A stretch of DNA of 64,000 nt from an uncultured Pelagibacteraceae bacterium. Its GTDB lineage: Bacteria > Pseudomonadota > Alphaproteobacteria > Pelagibacterales > Pelagibacteraceae. Made by a program: the position numbers and the translations under genes. Positions 28,754 to 37,577 of the stretch are shown here, in pieces. The first letter of the stretch is position 1; each line of letters begins with the position of its first letter. Where the stretch lies: positions 1-64,000 of the forward strand of contig CACJTN010000004.1 of the NCBI GenBank assembly GCA_902596325.1, given 5' to 3'. The notes beneath the pieces are model-generated. The model worked only from the letters and a program-made list of their open reading frames with translations, did no database searches and was not told the DNA's origin.

Positions 28754-29863
28754 ATGAGTAAAACTATTGTAAACAGTTGGAATGAGTGGGACCCTTTAAA
28801 ACACGTCATTTTAGGAAAGGCTGATGGATGTTGCATACCTGCACCTGAGCCAGCAATAGATGCAAAGGTTCCCGAAGACTCTGACATGAAAGGTAAATAT
28901 GGTCCAAGAACTCAAGAAACTGTAGATAAAGCAAATGAACTACTGGATAATTTTGAAAAAATTCTAATAAAAAGGGGTGTTAAAGTAGATAGACCCCAGC
29001 CCATAAATCATAATCAAAAAATTGAAACACCTGATTGGAAGTCAGAAACCATGTTTGGTTGTATGCCAGCAAGAGATGTTATTCTAACTGTGGGAAATGA
29101 GATGTTAGAGGCTACAATGAGTTACAGATGTAGATGGTTCGAATATTTAAATTATAGACCACTTATACAAAAATATTTTGATGAGGATTCTAATATGAAA
29201 CACGAAACAGCACCCAAACCTAGACTTACAGACTTAGATTATAGAAAAGATTATTTATCTGACACAATAGGTGTGCAAAAAAGACTAGAATGGACAAAAA
29301 ATAAATTTTTTGTAACAACAGAAGAAGAACCATTATTTGATGCTGCTGATATTTTAAGATTTGGAAAAGATTTAATTGTTCAACACGGATTTACTACTAA
29401 TCTAAAAGGTATTGATTGGCTTAAAAGACATTTTCAAAATCACAGAGTGCATGCTGTAAATTTTCCTGGGGACCCTTATCCAATACATATTGATGCTACT
29501 TTTACGCCAATTACAGAAGGTATAATTATTAATAATCCCCAAAGAAGACTACCTGAGGAACAACGAAAGCTTTTTGAAAAAAATGGATGGAAAATTATCG
29601 ATGCAGCTCAACCTGCTCATAATTCTCCACCACCATTGTGTTATTCATCAGTTTGGTTATCAATGAATGTGTTGGTTTTAGATCCAAAAACTGTATGCGT
29701 AGAGAAAAGTGAAGTTTATCAAGCTGAACAAATAGATAAGCTTGGATTAGAGGTCGTACCTGTTGAATTAAGAGATGCATATGCATTTGGTGGCGGATTG
29801 CATTGTAGTACTGCTGACGTTTTTAGAGAGGGAAATTTAAAAGATTACTTTCCGAACCAATAA
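28754..29863 (+). CDS. L-arginine:glycine amidinotransferase (AGAT)
   Basis: VNSWNEWDPLKHVILGKADG, FPGDPYPIHIDATFTPI (His region), GGGLHCSTADVFREG (catalytic Cys region). Confidence 0.88.
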   Translation: MSKTIVNSWNEWDPLKHVILGKADGCCIPAPEPAIDAKVPEDSDMKGKYGPRTQETVDKANELLDNFEKILIKRGVKVDRPQPINHNQKIETPDWKSETMFGCMPARDVILTVGNEMLEATMSYRCRWFEYLNYRPLIQKYFDEDSNMKHETAPKPRLTDLDYRKDYLSDTIGVQKRLEWTKNKFFVTTEEEPLFDAADILRFGKDLIVQHGFTTNLKGIDWLKRHFQNHRVHAVNFPGDPYPIHIDATFTPITEGIIINNPQRRLPEEQRKLFEKNGWKIIDAAQPAHNSPPPLCYSSVWLSMNVLVLDPKTVCVEKSEVYQAEQIDKLGLEVVPVELRDAYAFGGGLHCSTADVFREGNLKDYFPNQ

Positions 29864-29864
29864 T

Positions 29865-30890
29865 ATGACGATTTTTGCCTCAGACAATGTTACAGCTGCC
29901 TGTCCAGAAGTAATTCAAGCAATAAATAATGCAAACAATGGCAATGTAGATTCTTATGGAGATGATCAATGGACAAATAACTTAGAAAGAAAATTTTCTG
30001 AATTATTTGAAAAAAAAGTAAAAGTATTTACTGCTATAACAGGGACTGCCGCTAACTCATTAGCTTTATCTGCAATTACTCCAAATTATGGAAACATATA
30101 TTGTCATAAAATTTCACATATTAATGTGGATGAGTGTGGAGCACCTGAGTTCTTTACAGGTGGTGCTAAACTAATAACTATCGATGGATTTAATGGTAAA
30201 TTTAGTGCAGAAGATTTAAGAAAAAATATTAGAGGTGAGGGAGTGGTTCATAATACCCAACCCTCTACTGTAAGTATTACACAATCTTGTGAAACAGGAG
30301 TAGTTTACAAAATAGACGAAATAGAAAAAATTACTGAAATTGCAAAGAAAAACAACATGAAAGTTCATATGGATGGGGCACGTTTTTCAAATGCTGTAGT
30401 CTCACTAAAAAAAACACCAGCTGAAATTACCTGGAAATCAGGTATCGATGTTTTAACATTTGGTGGAACTAAGAATGGATGTTTAGATGCAGAAGCAATA
30501 ATCTTTTTTAAGTCAGAAGATATTAAAAATTTTAAATATCTTCAAAAGAGATCGGGACAATTGTTATCAAAAATGAGATTTCTTTCAGCTCAACTGGATG
30601 CATATATATCAAATAACTTATGGTACAAAAATGCAAAAAATTCTAATAAAATGGCAAAAATTTTAAGTACAAAACTTTCAAGATTAAATAGCATTGAAAT
30701 AACTTATCCAACGGAGTCTAACGAAGTATTTGTTAAAATTCCAAAAAGTATACAAGATCATCTATCAAAAAAAGGTTATTATGCTGTTCCAGATGAAACA
30801 TTTGATGGTTCTGTTAGATTTGTGTCAGCATGGAATACCACAGAAAAAGATATAGATAAATTAGTAAAAACTATTAGAGAAAAATTATAA
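29865..30890 (+). CDS. low-specificity L-threonine aldolase / beta-eliminating lyase family
   Basis: ASDNVTAACPEVIQAI, ITGTAANSLALSAI, VHMDGARFSNAVVSL, DVLTFGGTKNGCLDAEAIIFF. Confidence 0.9.
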   Translation: MTIFASDNVTAACPEVIQAINNANNGNVDSYGDDQWTNNLERKFSELFEKKVKVFTAITGTAANSLALSAITPNYGNIYCHKISHINVDECGAPEFFTGGAKLITIDGFNGKFSAEDLRKNIRGEGVVHNTQPSTVSITQSCETGVVYKIDEIEKITEIAKKNNMKVHMDGARFSNAVVSLKKTPAEITWKSGIDVLTFGGTKNGCLDAEAIIFFKSEDIKNFKYLQKRSGQLLSKMRFLSAQLDAYISNNLWYKNAKNSNKMAKILSTKLSRLNSIEITYPTESNEVFVKIPKSIQDHLSKKGYYAVPDETFDGSVRFVSAWNTTEKDIDKLVKTIREKL

Positions 30891-30892
30891 AC

Positions 30893-32179
30893 CTAATTTT
30901 TTTTATTATCCAAATTTGCTGGTGTATCTGGATCCAGTTGTAACCCAGCAGGTGTAATAGTTGCCGGTATGGGGGTGAAAGTTGACTCTGGATTGTTTGC
31001 AACCTCTCTTACTTTCATTCTATAAACGCCAAAAAAACCAATAATTAAATGGAAAAGAATTAAAAAAATAAAAAAACCATTCAAATCAAGAAATTGAATA
31101 AATAGTGAGCATAATATCGGTCCAGATATTGCACCAAACCCAAATATTAATTGCAAACCTCCACCTGCCGCAACAAATTTGTTCTTATCTACAAAATCAT
31201 TTGTATGCGCAAGGTTTAACGAGAATAAAGGTAAACAAAAACTAGTATAAAGACCAACAAATATAAAAAATAAAATTTTTTTATAATGCATTTCTGATAA
31301 CCAATAAATATTCTCTATTGGATCATTGGAGGTTAATATTGACAGAAAAGCTAATAAAGCTGCAAAAAAAGTTGTAATCACAATTACTGATCTTCTATCG
31401 TATTTATCAGATACATGACCAATTGGCCATTGACCAAGCACACCAGAAATTGTTGAAATAAAAAGAAGAATAGATGTTTCAAATAAATTAAAATTTGCTT
31501 TAGTTGCATAAAAAGCGATTAAAGAAAAAAAACCTCCATGAATAATTCCTGTACAAAAAGAGCTTACACTTCCTAATGGGGAGATTTTATATAACTCTAT
31601 TATATTCATGGTTCCAATCTTTTTAAATTTTGGTGCTGATCTTTTTGTAAGCAGAATAGGAACTAAAGCTAAAGATAATAAAACCGAAACTAAAATAAAA
31701 GGCTCATAATTAATTGGATCACTAACGTTTAGAAGCAACATACCAATTGAGAGACCTAAATAAATTATAATCATATAAGCTGATAATAGCTGCCCTCTAT
31801 TTTTATTAGTTGCTCTATCATTTAACCAACTTTCGCTTACAATGTAGCAACTAACTAAGCTTATGCCTGTGATAAATCTACTTATAGTCCACATAAATGG
31901 ATTGACGTATGCAACAGCTAATAAAGCACTTAATGATGCAAGAGATGCAAATGCAGCAAAAACTCTTATATGACCAACTTTTGATACTAACTTAGGCGTT
32001 GTTTTTGATCCTACAAAATAACCTATGTAATATCCTGACATAAAAATACCAGTTGTTATAACGCTAAAATTCTCAATTACAGACCTAATTCCCATCACTT
32101 GTAATTGTAGACCATGTGCAATCATCATGGTTCCAATTCCTATGAATAATGCCCAGGACTTTTTAACTTCTTTTTGCAT
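30893..32179 (-). CDS. MFS transporter
   Basis: Twelve hydrophobic segments; GQWPIGHVSDKYDRRSVIVITTF motif. Confidence 0.85.
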   Translation of the reverse strand: MQKEVKKSWALFIGIGTMMIAHGLQLQVMGIRSVIENFSVITTGIFMSGYYIGYFVGSKTTPKLVSKVGHIRVFAAFASLASLSALLAVAYVNPFMWTISRFITGISLVSCYIVSESWLNDRATNKNRGQLLSAYMIIIYLGLSIGMLLLNVSDPINYEPFILVSVLLSLALVPILLTKRSAPKFKKIGTMNIIELYKISPLGSVSSFCTGIIHGGFFSLIAFYATKANFNLFETSILLFISTISGVLGQWPIGHVSDKYDRRSVIVITTFFAALLAFLSILTSNDPIENIYWLSEMHYKKILFFIFVGLYTSFCLPLFSLNLAHTNDFVDKNKFVAAGGGLQLIFGFGAISGPILCSLFIQFLDLNGFFIFLILFHLIIGFFGVYRMKVREVANNPESTFTPIPATITPAGLQLDPDTPANLDNKKN

Positions 32180-32209
32180 CTATAAAAGTAAATATAATTT
32201 ATTTTGAGG

Positions 32210-33088
32210 CTAAGTAGATTTGATTTGTGTTTTTTTTAAGGCTAAAAATGAATGTAAAGCAATTGTAATAATTATAACTATACCACCAATTATTGTTTGA
32301 ACACTTGGTTGTTCTTTAATTATAAGCCATACCCAAATTGGCCCAAGTATAACTTCCAATAGGAAGAATAAATTCACCTCTGCTGCAGAAATATATCTTG
32401 GGGCTATTGTTACTAATACAAAAGGAATAGCCACACACATTATACACATCAAAGGAACTATTATTTTGTCTGCTGCCACTAGGCCAAAATTTTCAACAAA
32501 AAAGAAAGCAAATATTGCAACAACAAGTTTTCCTATAACTGCTGATGGTACTAAATCTCTATCTTTAGCAAACCTTGCGAGATTTGCATTTATAGCTAGA
32601 CCAAGTGCGGTTACAAAACCAAATAAATCTCCAACTATATTTCCAATTTGTATCGAGTCATAAAATATAAATGTAACAGAAAAAAATGTTATAAAAATTG
32701 CTACCCAAGTTTCCTTATTGGTTGGTTCTTTTAAAAAAATTGCTGCTAATATTGCAGACAACATTGGTGCCATTGCCACCATGATCAGGGTATTAGCTAC
32801 GTTAGTATTTTGAATTGAGATAATAAAAGTTATATTACAAATAGAAAAGCTAATTACATAAAAAATACCAGCTAGACCAATTTTAAATAATGCATTAAAA
32901 AAATTTTTTCTATAAAACAAAATAAGTCCTATCAATACAACAACGAAGGGTATTGCACCTCTATAGAAAAGAAGAGACCAAGTATCAATATTTGACAATC
33001 TTATAAATAATGAGTCTGGAGTAATAAACATAACACCAACAAAAGCCAGAAAGGATCCTTTTTGTTGATTAGAAAGCTTATTTAACAT
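32210..33088 (-). CDS. DMT superfamily (EamA) transporter
   Basis: NTNVANTLIMVAMAPMLSAILAAIFLKEPTNKETW; AEVNLFFLLEVILGPIWVWLIIKEQPS. Confidence 0.87.
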   Translation of the reverse strand: MLNKLSNQQKGSFLAFVGVMFITPDSLFIRLSNIDTWSLLFYRGAIPFVVVLIGLILFYRKNFFNALFKIGLAGIFYVISFSICNITFIISIQNTNVANTLIMVAMAPMLSAILAAIFLKEPTNKETWVAIFITFFSVTFIFYDSIQIGNIVGDLFGFVTALGLAINANLARFAKDRDLVPSAVIGKLVVAIFAFFFVENFGLVAADKIIVPLMCIMCVAIPFVLVTIAPRYISAAEVNLFFLLEVILGPIWVWLIIKEQPSVQTIIGGIVIIITIALHSFLALKKTQIKST

Positions 33089-35036
33089 TATGCAAATTTT
33101 CTAAATAGTTTTCGATTTCTTGAATATTTTTAAGTTTTTTTGAACAGGTTTGATTTTGACAAATTACAGTGAAAAATTCATTTTCATTTTCTTTATGAAT
33201 TATAGAGGCATTACTCAAATAGTTTATGTTTAATTTATTTATTATATTTTTATAATTTTTAAATTCTCCATTAAAAGTTATAGTAGTATTTTTCTCACAA
33301 ATACTTATATTTTTTATAAAACTGAACATTTGAGAAAAATTGTAGTTGATATAAGAGTTAAAAGTTTTACTTAATAAATCAATTTTTTCATTCCAATCTT
33401 TTTTACCAGTAATATTTTTTAATTTGTTACAAACTATTAAATATACACTATTTCCATTGGGTATATTATTGTCAGAAATATCTATTGGATTAACGAATAA
33501 ATCATTATTTTTGACAATATTTTTTTGAAGAAGTTTATATTCAGTATTATAGAAAAGATCCCATGCTTTAAGCATTAATTCTTGGCAAATATTTAATGAC
33601 TCAGAGTCGTTTTCAAGTTCATATAATGTTATTAACAATAAGCACAAATAGACATAATCTTCTAAAAATACTTTTATTTCACCGTTATTTTTTTCATAGC
33701 AATGATAAATATTATTATGAAGTTTTTTTAACAATTTTTTAGATAATACAATGGTATTATCATAGAGTTTTATATCATTTGTTACCAATGAAGAGAGAAG
33801 ATTTGAGTATAACCAAAAACAATTGAGATCTGTTTGTACTTTATTATCAAAAAAAGGTTTAATTCGTTTATCTCTCTCTTTTTTTAAAATTTCTTTTGCA
33901 ATTTCTAATTCAATTAATTCTTGACTGTTAAGTTTAATATTTTCTTTTTCAGAAAATATATTTACCCCTTCAAAGTTACCACTTTCAGAAATATCATAAG
34001 TCTTTTTAATTATATCAAATTTATCACCAAGTATTTCAATCAAATTTTTATAATTCCACGTATAATATTTTCCTTCAATACCTTCACTATCAGCATCAAG
34101 TGCCGAACCTAAAAAGTTATCTTCAGTAATAAATTCTGTATTTATAAATTTAATAGTTTGTTTTAATTTATTTTCTAAATATTTGGATTTAAATCTATCA
34201 AGATAGTGACTTAATAGAATGATATATTGAATATTATCATACAGCATTTTTTCAAAATGTGGGATAATCCATTTTTCGTCAACTGTATATCTAGATATGC
34301 CTCCGCCCAAATGATCATAAATTCCTTTTGATGAAATTTTTATAAGTAAAGTTTCTACTGGTTTTAAAAATTTTGAATTTTTATTGTTATTAAAGAAATA
34401 AAATAATGTTTGAAAAACATAGAACTGAGGAAATTTAGGTGCGCCTTTAAATCCACCATTTTCATCATCTAAGTACTGAAGAATTTTATCTGCATAAGGC
34501 TCAAGGTCTTGCTTTAATACCGCATTTTTTCTGTGAAGATCTTTAAAAACTATTTGAAGTTGCGAGACTTGAGAAATTATTTTATCGCGATTTTCTTTGT
34601 ATACTTTCGAAACATTTAATAGAACCTGATTAAAGCTAGGTCTGCCATTCACTTCTTTTGGGGGAAAATAGGTTCCACCAGTAAAGGGCACTCCATTCTC
34701 ATCTAGAAACATAGAGAGGGGCCATCCACCTTGGGCACCAGTTAAAATGCTTAAGCTCTTTTGAAAAATGTTGTCTAAGTCGGGTCTTTCTTCTCTATCA
34801 ACTTTTATGTTTATAAATTCTTCATTTAATATTTTTGCTGTTTCAATATTTTCGAAACTTTCATGAGCCATAACATGACACCAGTGACAACTAGAATACC
34901 CTACACTTAAAAAAATTGGTTTTTTCTCACTGCGTGCTTTTTCTAATGAGATTTTGTTCCATGCAAACCATTCAACAGGATTATCTGCATGTTGCTTTAA
35001 ATATGGACTACTCTCATTTTTAAGTTGATTTGACAA
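33078..35036 (-). CDS. thioredoxin-domain (DUF255/YyaL/SPATA20-like) protein
   Basis: NQLKNESSPYLKQHADNPVEWFAWN, PIFLSVGYSSCHWCHVMAHESFE, VDREERPDLDNIFQ, GGWPLSMFLDENGVPFTGGTYFPP. Confidence 0.93.
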   Translation of the reverse strand: MSNQLKNESSPYLKQHADNPVEWFAWNKISLEKARSEKKPIFLSVGYSSCHWCHVMAHESFENIETAKILNEEFINIKVDREERPDLDNIFQKSLSILTGAQGGWPLSMFLDENGVPFTGGTYFPPKEVNGRPSFNQVLLNVSKVYKENRDKIISQVSQLQIVFKDLHRKNAVLKQDLEPYADKILQYLDDENGGFKGAPKFPQFYVFQTLFYFFNNNKNSKFLKPVETLLIKISSKGIYDHLGGGISRYTVDEKWIIPHFEKMLYDNIQYIILLSHYLDRFKSKYLENKLKQTIKFINTEFITEDNFLGSALDADSEGIEGKYYTWNYKNLIEILGDKFDIIKKTYDISESGNFEGVNIFSEKENIKLNSQELIELEIAKEILKKERDKRIKPFFDNKVQTDLNCFWLYSNLLSSLVTNDIKLYDNTIVLSKKLLKKLHNNIYHCYEKNNGEIKVFLEDYVYLCLLLITLYELENDSESLNICQELMLKAWDLFYNTEYKLLQKNIVKNNDLFVNPIDISDNNIPNGNSVYLIVCNKLKNITGKKDWNEKIDLLSKTFNSYINYNFSQMFSFIKNISICEKNTTITFNGEFKNYKNIINKLNINYLSNASIIHKENENEFFTVICQNQTCSKKLKNIQEIENYLENLHNVK

Positions 35037-35037
35037 A

Positions 35038-35595
35038 TTAAAAATGACTATACGGTTTTCTAGAGAATATTTTTTTTACCATCGGCGCGAAATAATCTAA
35101 TGGTAAACTCTTATAATTTGGATCAAATGAGGACTGATCATATTTTTCACAAAAATCTACTGTAGCTTGATAAAACTCATGATCTTTGTACTTGTCTCTT
35201 AAATTTCTATTCTTACCAAGATGATGTGCGTAATAATAAGCCTGAAATTCTCCATGCTTTTCAATAATCCAATGAGTTTTCTCTGAAACATAAGGTTTTA
35301 AAATAGTTGCTGCATATTCTGAGTGGTTCATTGGAGCCAGTTCATCGCCAATATCATGTAACAATGTAGCAACTACCATTTCTTCACTTTCTCCAGCTCT
35401 TAATGCTCTTGTAGCACTTTGTAGAGAATGTTCTAACCTACTTACTTGATAACCTTCTAGTGTTTCGGTTAGGCCAGACATAAATTTGATAATTCTATCA
35501 GCTGTTTGACCAACATATTTTTGTTCATGCTCGTCTAAAAATAAATAGTCATCCTTAGTTCCTTTTTTCATTTCTGTGAAGCTAACTTTTTTCAT
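35038..35595 (-). CDS. HD-domain protein (PhnZ/MIOX-like HD oxygenase superfamily candidate)
   Basis: SRLEHSLQSATRALRAGESEEMVVATLLHDIGDELAPMNHSEYAATILKPYVSEKTHWIIEKHGEFQAYYYAHHLG: H...HD...H...H pattern. Confidence 0.8.
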   Translation of the reverse strand: MKKVSFTEMKKGTKDDYLFLDEHEQKYVGQTADRIIKFMSGLTETLEGYQVSRLEHSLQSATRALRAGESEEMVVATLLHDIGDELAPMNHSEYAATILKPYVSEKTHWIIEKHGEFQAYYYAHHLGKNRNLRDKYKDHEFYQATVDFCEKYDQSSFDPNYKSLPLDYFAPMVKKIFSRKPYSHF

Positions 35596-35596
35596 T

Positions 35597-37060
35597 CTAG
35601 TTATTTGATCCAGTGCTTAATAATGATAATTGAGTAATTTTTTCTTCACCTAACTCATCAATAATTTTTATAGGATAATCACCTGTAAAATAATGATCAG
35701 TAAGTTGTGGGAACTCATTATTTCTTTTTTCATAACCTATTGCTTTATACAATCCATCTATTGATAGAAACTTTAGCGACTTTGCTTTTACATATTGACA
35801 TATTTCATCTACTGACATGTTTGCTGCAAGTAATTCTTTTTTTGATGGCATATCTATGCCGTAAAAGTCTGGATATTTTATTTCCGGACTTGCTATTCTC
35901 AAATGCACTTCTTTCGCTCCTGCTTCATATAACATGTTCACTATTTTATAAGAGGTTGTCCCTCTAACTAATGAGTCATCTACTAAAACAACTATTTTAT
36001 TTTTAATAGATGATTTGTTAGCATTTAATTTAAGTTTTACTCCAAGACTTCTAATCTTTTGAGCAGGCTCAATGAAAGTCCGGCCCACATAATGATTTCT
36101 TATTAGTCCTAAATCAAATTTTATATTTTTACTTTGACTATATCCAATTGCTGCTGCATTACCAGAGTCTGGAACAGGCACTACCAAATCTGCTTTTATC
36201 TTATCTTCTTTTGAGAGCTCTGCACCAAGCTTTTTTCTATACTCATATGCGGTAATCCCATCTAATAAACTGTCAGGTCTTGAAAAATATATGTATTCAA
36301 ATATGCAAGGTCTTTTTTTTCTTAAAGGAAAAGGTTTTAAACTTTTTAACTCATCATCTTCAATATAAACAACTTCACCATTTTCAACTTCCCTAATAAA
36401 TTTTGCTCCAATAATATCTAACGCACATGTTTCAGATGTAAATACGTATGAATTTTTCAATTTTCCAATCACCAAAGGTCTTATTCCGTGTGGGTCTCTA
36501 ACACCTATTAATGTATTTTGAGCAATCATGACTAAAGCATATCCACCTTGAATTTGAAATAATGTATCAATAATTTTATCTATGGTTGTTGCTCTTTTTG
36601 ATTTTGCTATAAGTTTTACAATAGTCTCTGTATCTGACGTGGTATAAAAAATTGATCCATTTTCTACCATTTTATTTCTAAGTGTTATTGCATTTGTTAA
36701 GTTACCATTGTGAGAAACTGCAATTCCACCAGCATTTGTATCAGCATAAAAAGGTTGAACATTCCTTAAAGTTGTCCCACCAGTAGTGCTATATCTGTTA
36801 TGACCAATTGCATAATTACCAGGTAATTTACTCAACACTTCTTCGTTATTGAAATTATCTCCAACTAATCCAAATCTTTTTTCAGAGTGGTATTTCATTC
36901 CATCAAATGAAACAATTCCACAACCCTCTTGACCTCTGTGTTGTAAAGCATGCAAACCAAGTGCAGTTAGTGTTGAGGCATCCTTTGTATTACTAATTCC
37001 AAAAACTCCACACTCTTCTTTAAGTTTTGGATTATATATCCTTAATTTTTTCTTTTGCAT
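35597..37060 (-). CDS. purF: amidophosphoribosyltransferase
   Basis: EECGVFGISNTKDASTLTALGLHALQHRGQEGCGIVSFDG; GHNRYSTTGG; NHYVGRTFIEP; VVLVDDSLVRGTTSYKIV. ATG at 37060 preferred over listed 37090. Confidence 0.95.
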   Translation of the reverse strand: MQKKKLRIYNPKLKEECGVFGISNTKDASTLTALGLHALQHRGQEGCGIVSFDGMKYHSEKRFGLVGDNFNNEEVLSKLPGNYAIGHNRYSTTGGTTLRNVQPFYADTNAGGIAVSHNGNLTNAITLRNKMVENGSIFYTTSDTETIVKLIAKSKRATTIDKIIDTLFQIQGGYALVMIAQNTLIGVRDPHGIRPLVIGKLKNSYVFTSETCALDIIGAKFIREVENGEVVYIEDDELKSLKPFPLRKKRPCIFEYIYFSRPDSLLDGITAYEYRKKLGAELSKEDKIKADLVVPVPDSGNAAAIGYSQSKNIKFDLGLIRNHYVGRTFIEPAQKIRSLGVKLKLNANKSSIKNKIVVLVDDSLVRGTTSYKIVNMLYEAGAKEVHLRIASPEIKYPDFYGIDMPSKKELLAANMSVDEICQYVKAKSLKFLSIDGLYKAIGYEKRNNEFPQLTDHYFTGDYPIKIIDELGEEKITQLSLLSTGSNN

Positions 37061-37574
37061 CTTCTTGTTCTTTTTGGGTTGGAAACTCATTTATAAGATA
37101 GTTGCTACCTTTTTCAACAAAAACAAAAGTAATAGATTTATCAACATTTATAGACCATCTCTCATAATTATAAACTATATCAATAGTTGTAAACACACAA
37201 ACTGCTATGATGTAACTTCTTACGAATCCAAAAAAAAATCCAAATATTTTATCTAGACCCCCCAATCCAGTATATTTTACAGCTTTACTTAAACCTTTAT
37301 TAATAAGTAAAATTATAAATATTATAATTGTAAAAACACTAATTCCTAACAGAATATCTAATATATATTCATTATCTAAAAAATCACTTACATAAGGTTT
37401 TAATTTTGGAAAAATAAAAAGTGTTATTACATAAGCCAAAAGCCATTTACTTGCCGAAAGGATACTTAAAACAAATCCATTTTTGTAGCATTTGATCAAA
37501 GATAAAATAGTAATTATTATATATGCTAAATCAAAAAATGATATTAAATCATTTAAATCTTTTACAAGTTCCAT
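37032..37574 (-). CDS. cvpA: CvpA family membrane protein
   Basis: N-terminal NDLISFFDLAYIIITILSLIKCYKNGFVLSILSASKWLLAYVITLF; position directly upstream of purF. Confidence 0.85.
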   Translation of the reverse strand: MELVKDLNDLISFFDLAYIIITILSLIKCYKNGFVLSILSASKWLLAYVITLFIFPKLKPYVSDFLDNEYILDILLGISVFTIIIFIILLINKGLSKAVKYTGLGGLDKIFGFFFGFVRSYIIAVCVFTTIDIVYNYERWSINVDKSITFVFVEKGSNYLINEFPTQKEQEDAKEKIKDI

Positions 37575-37577
37575 TTA

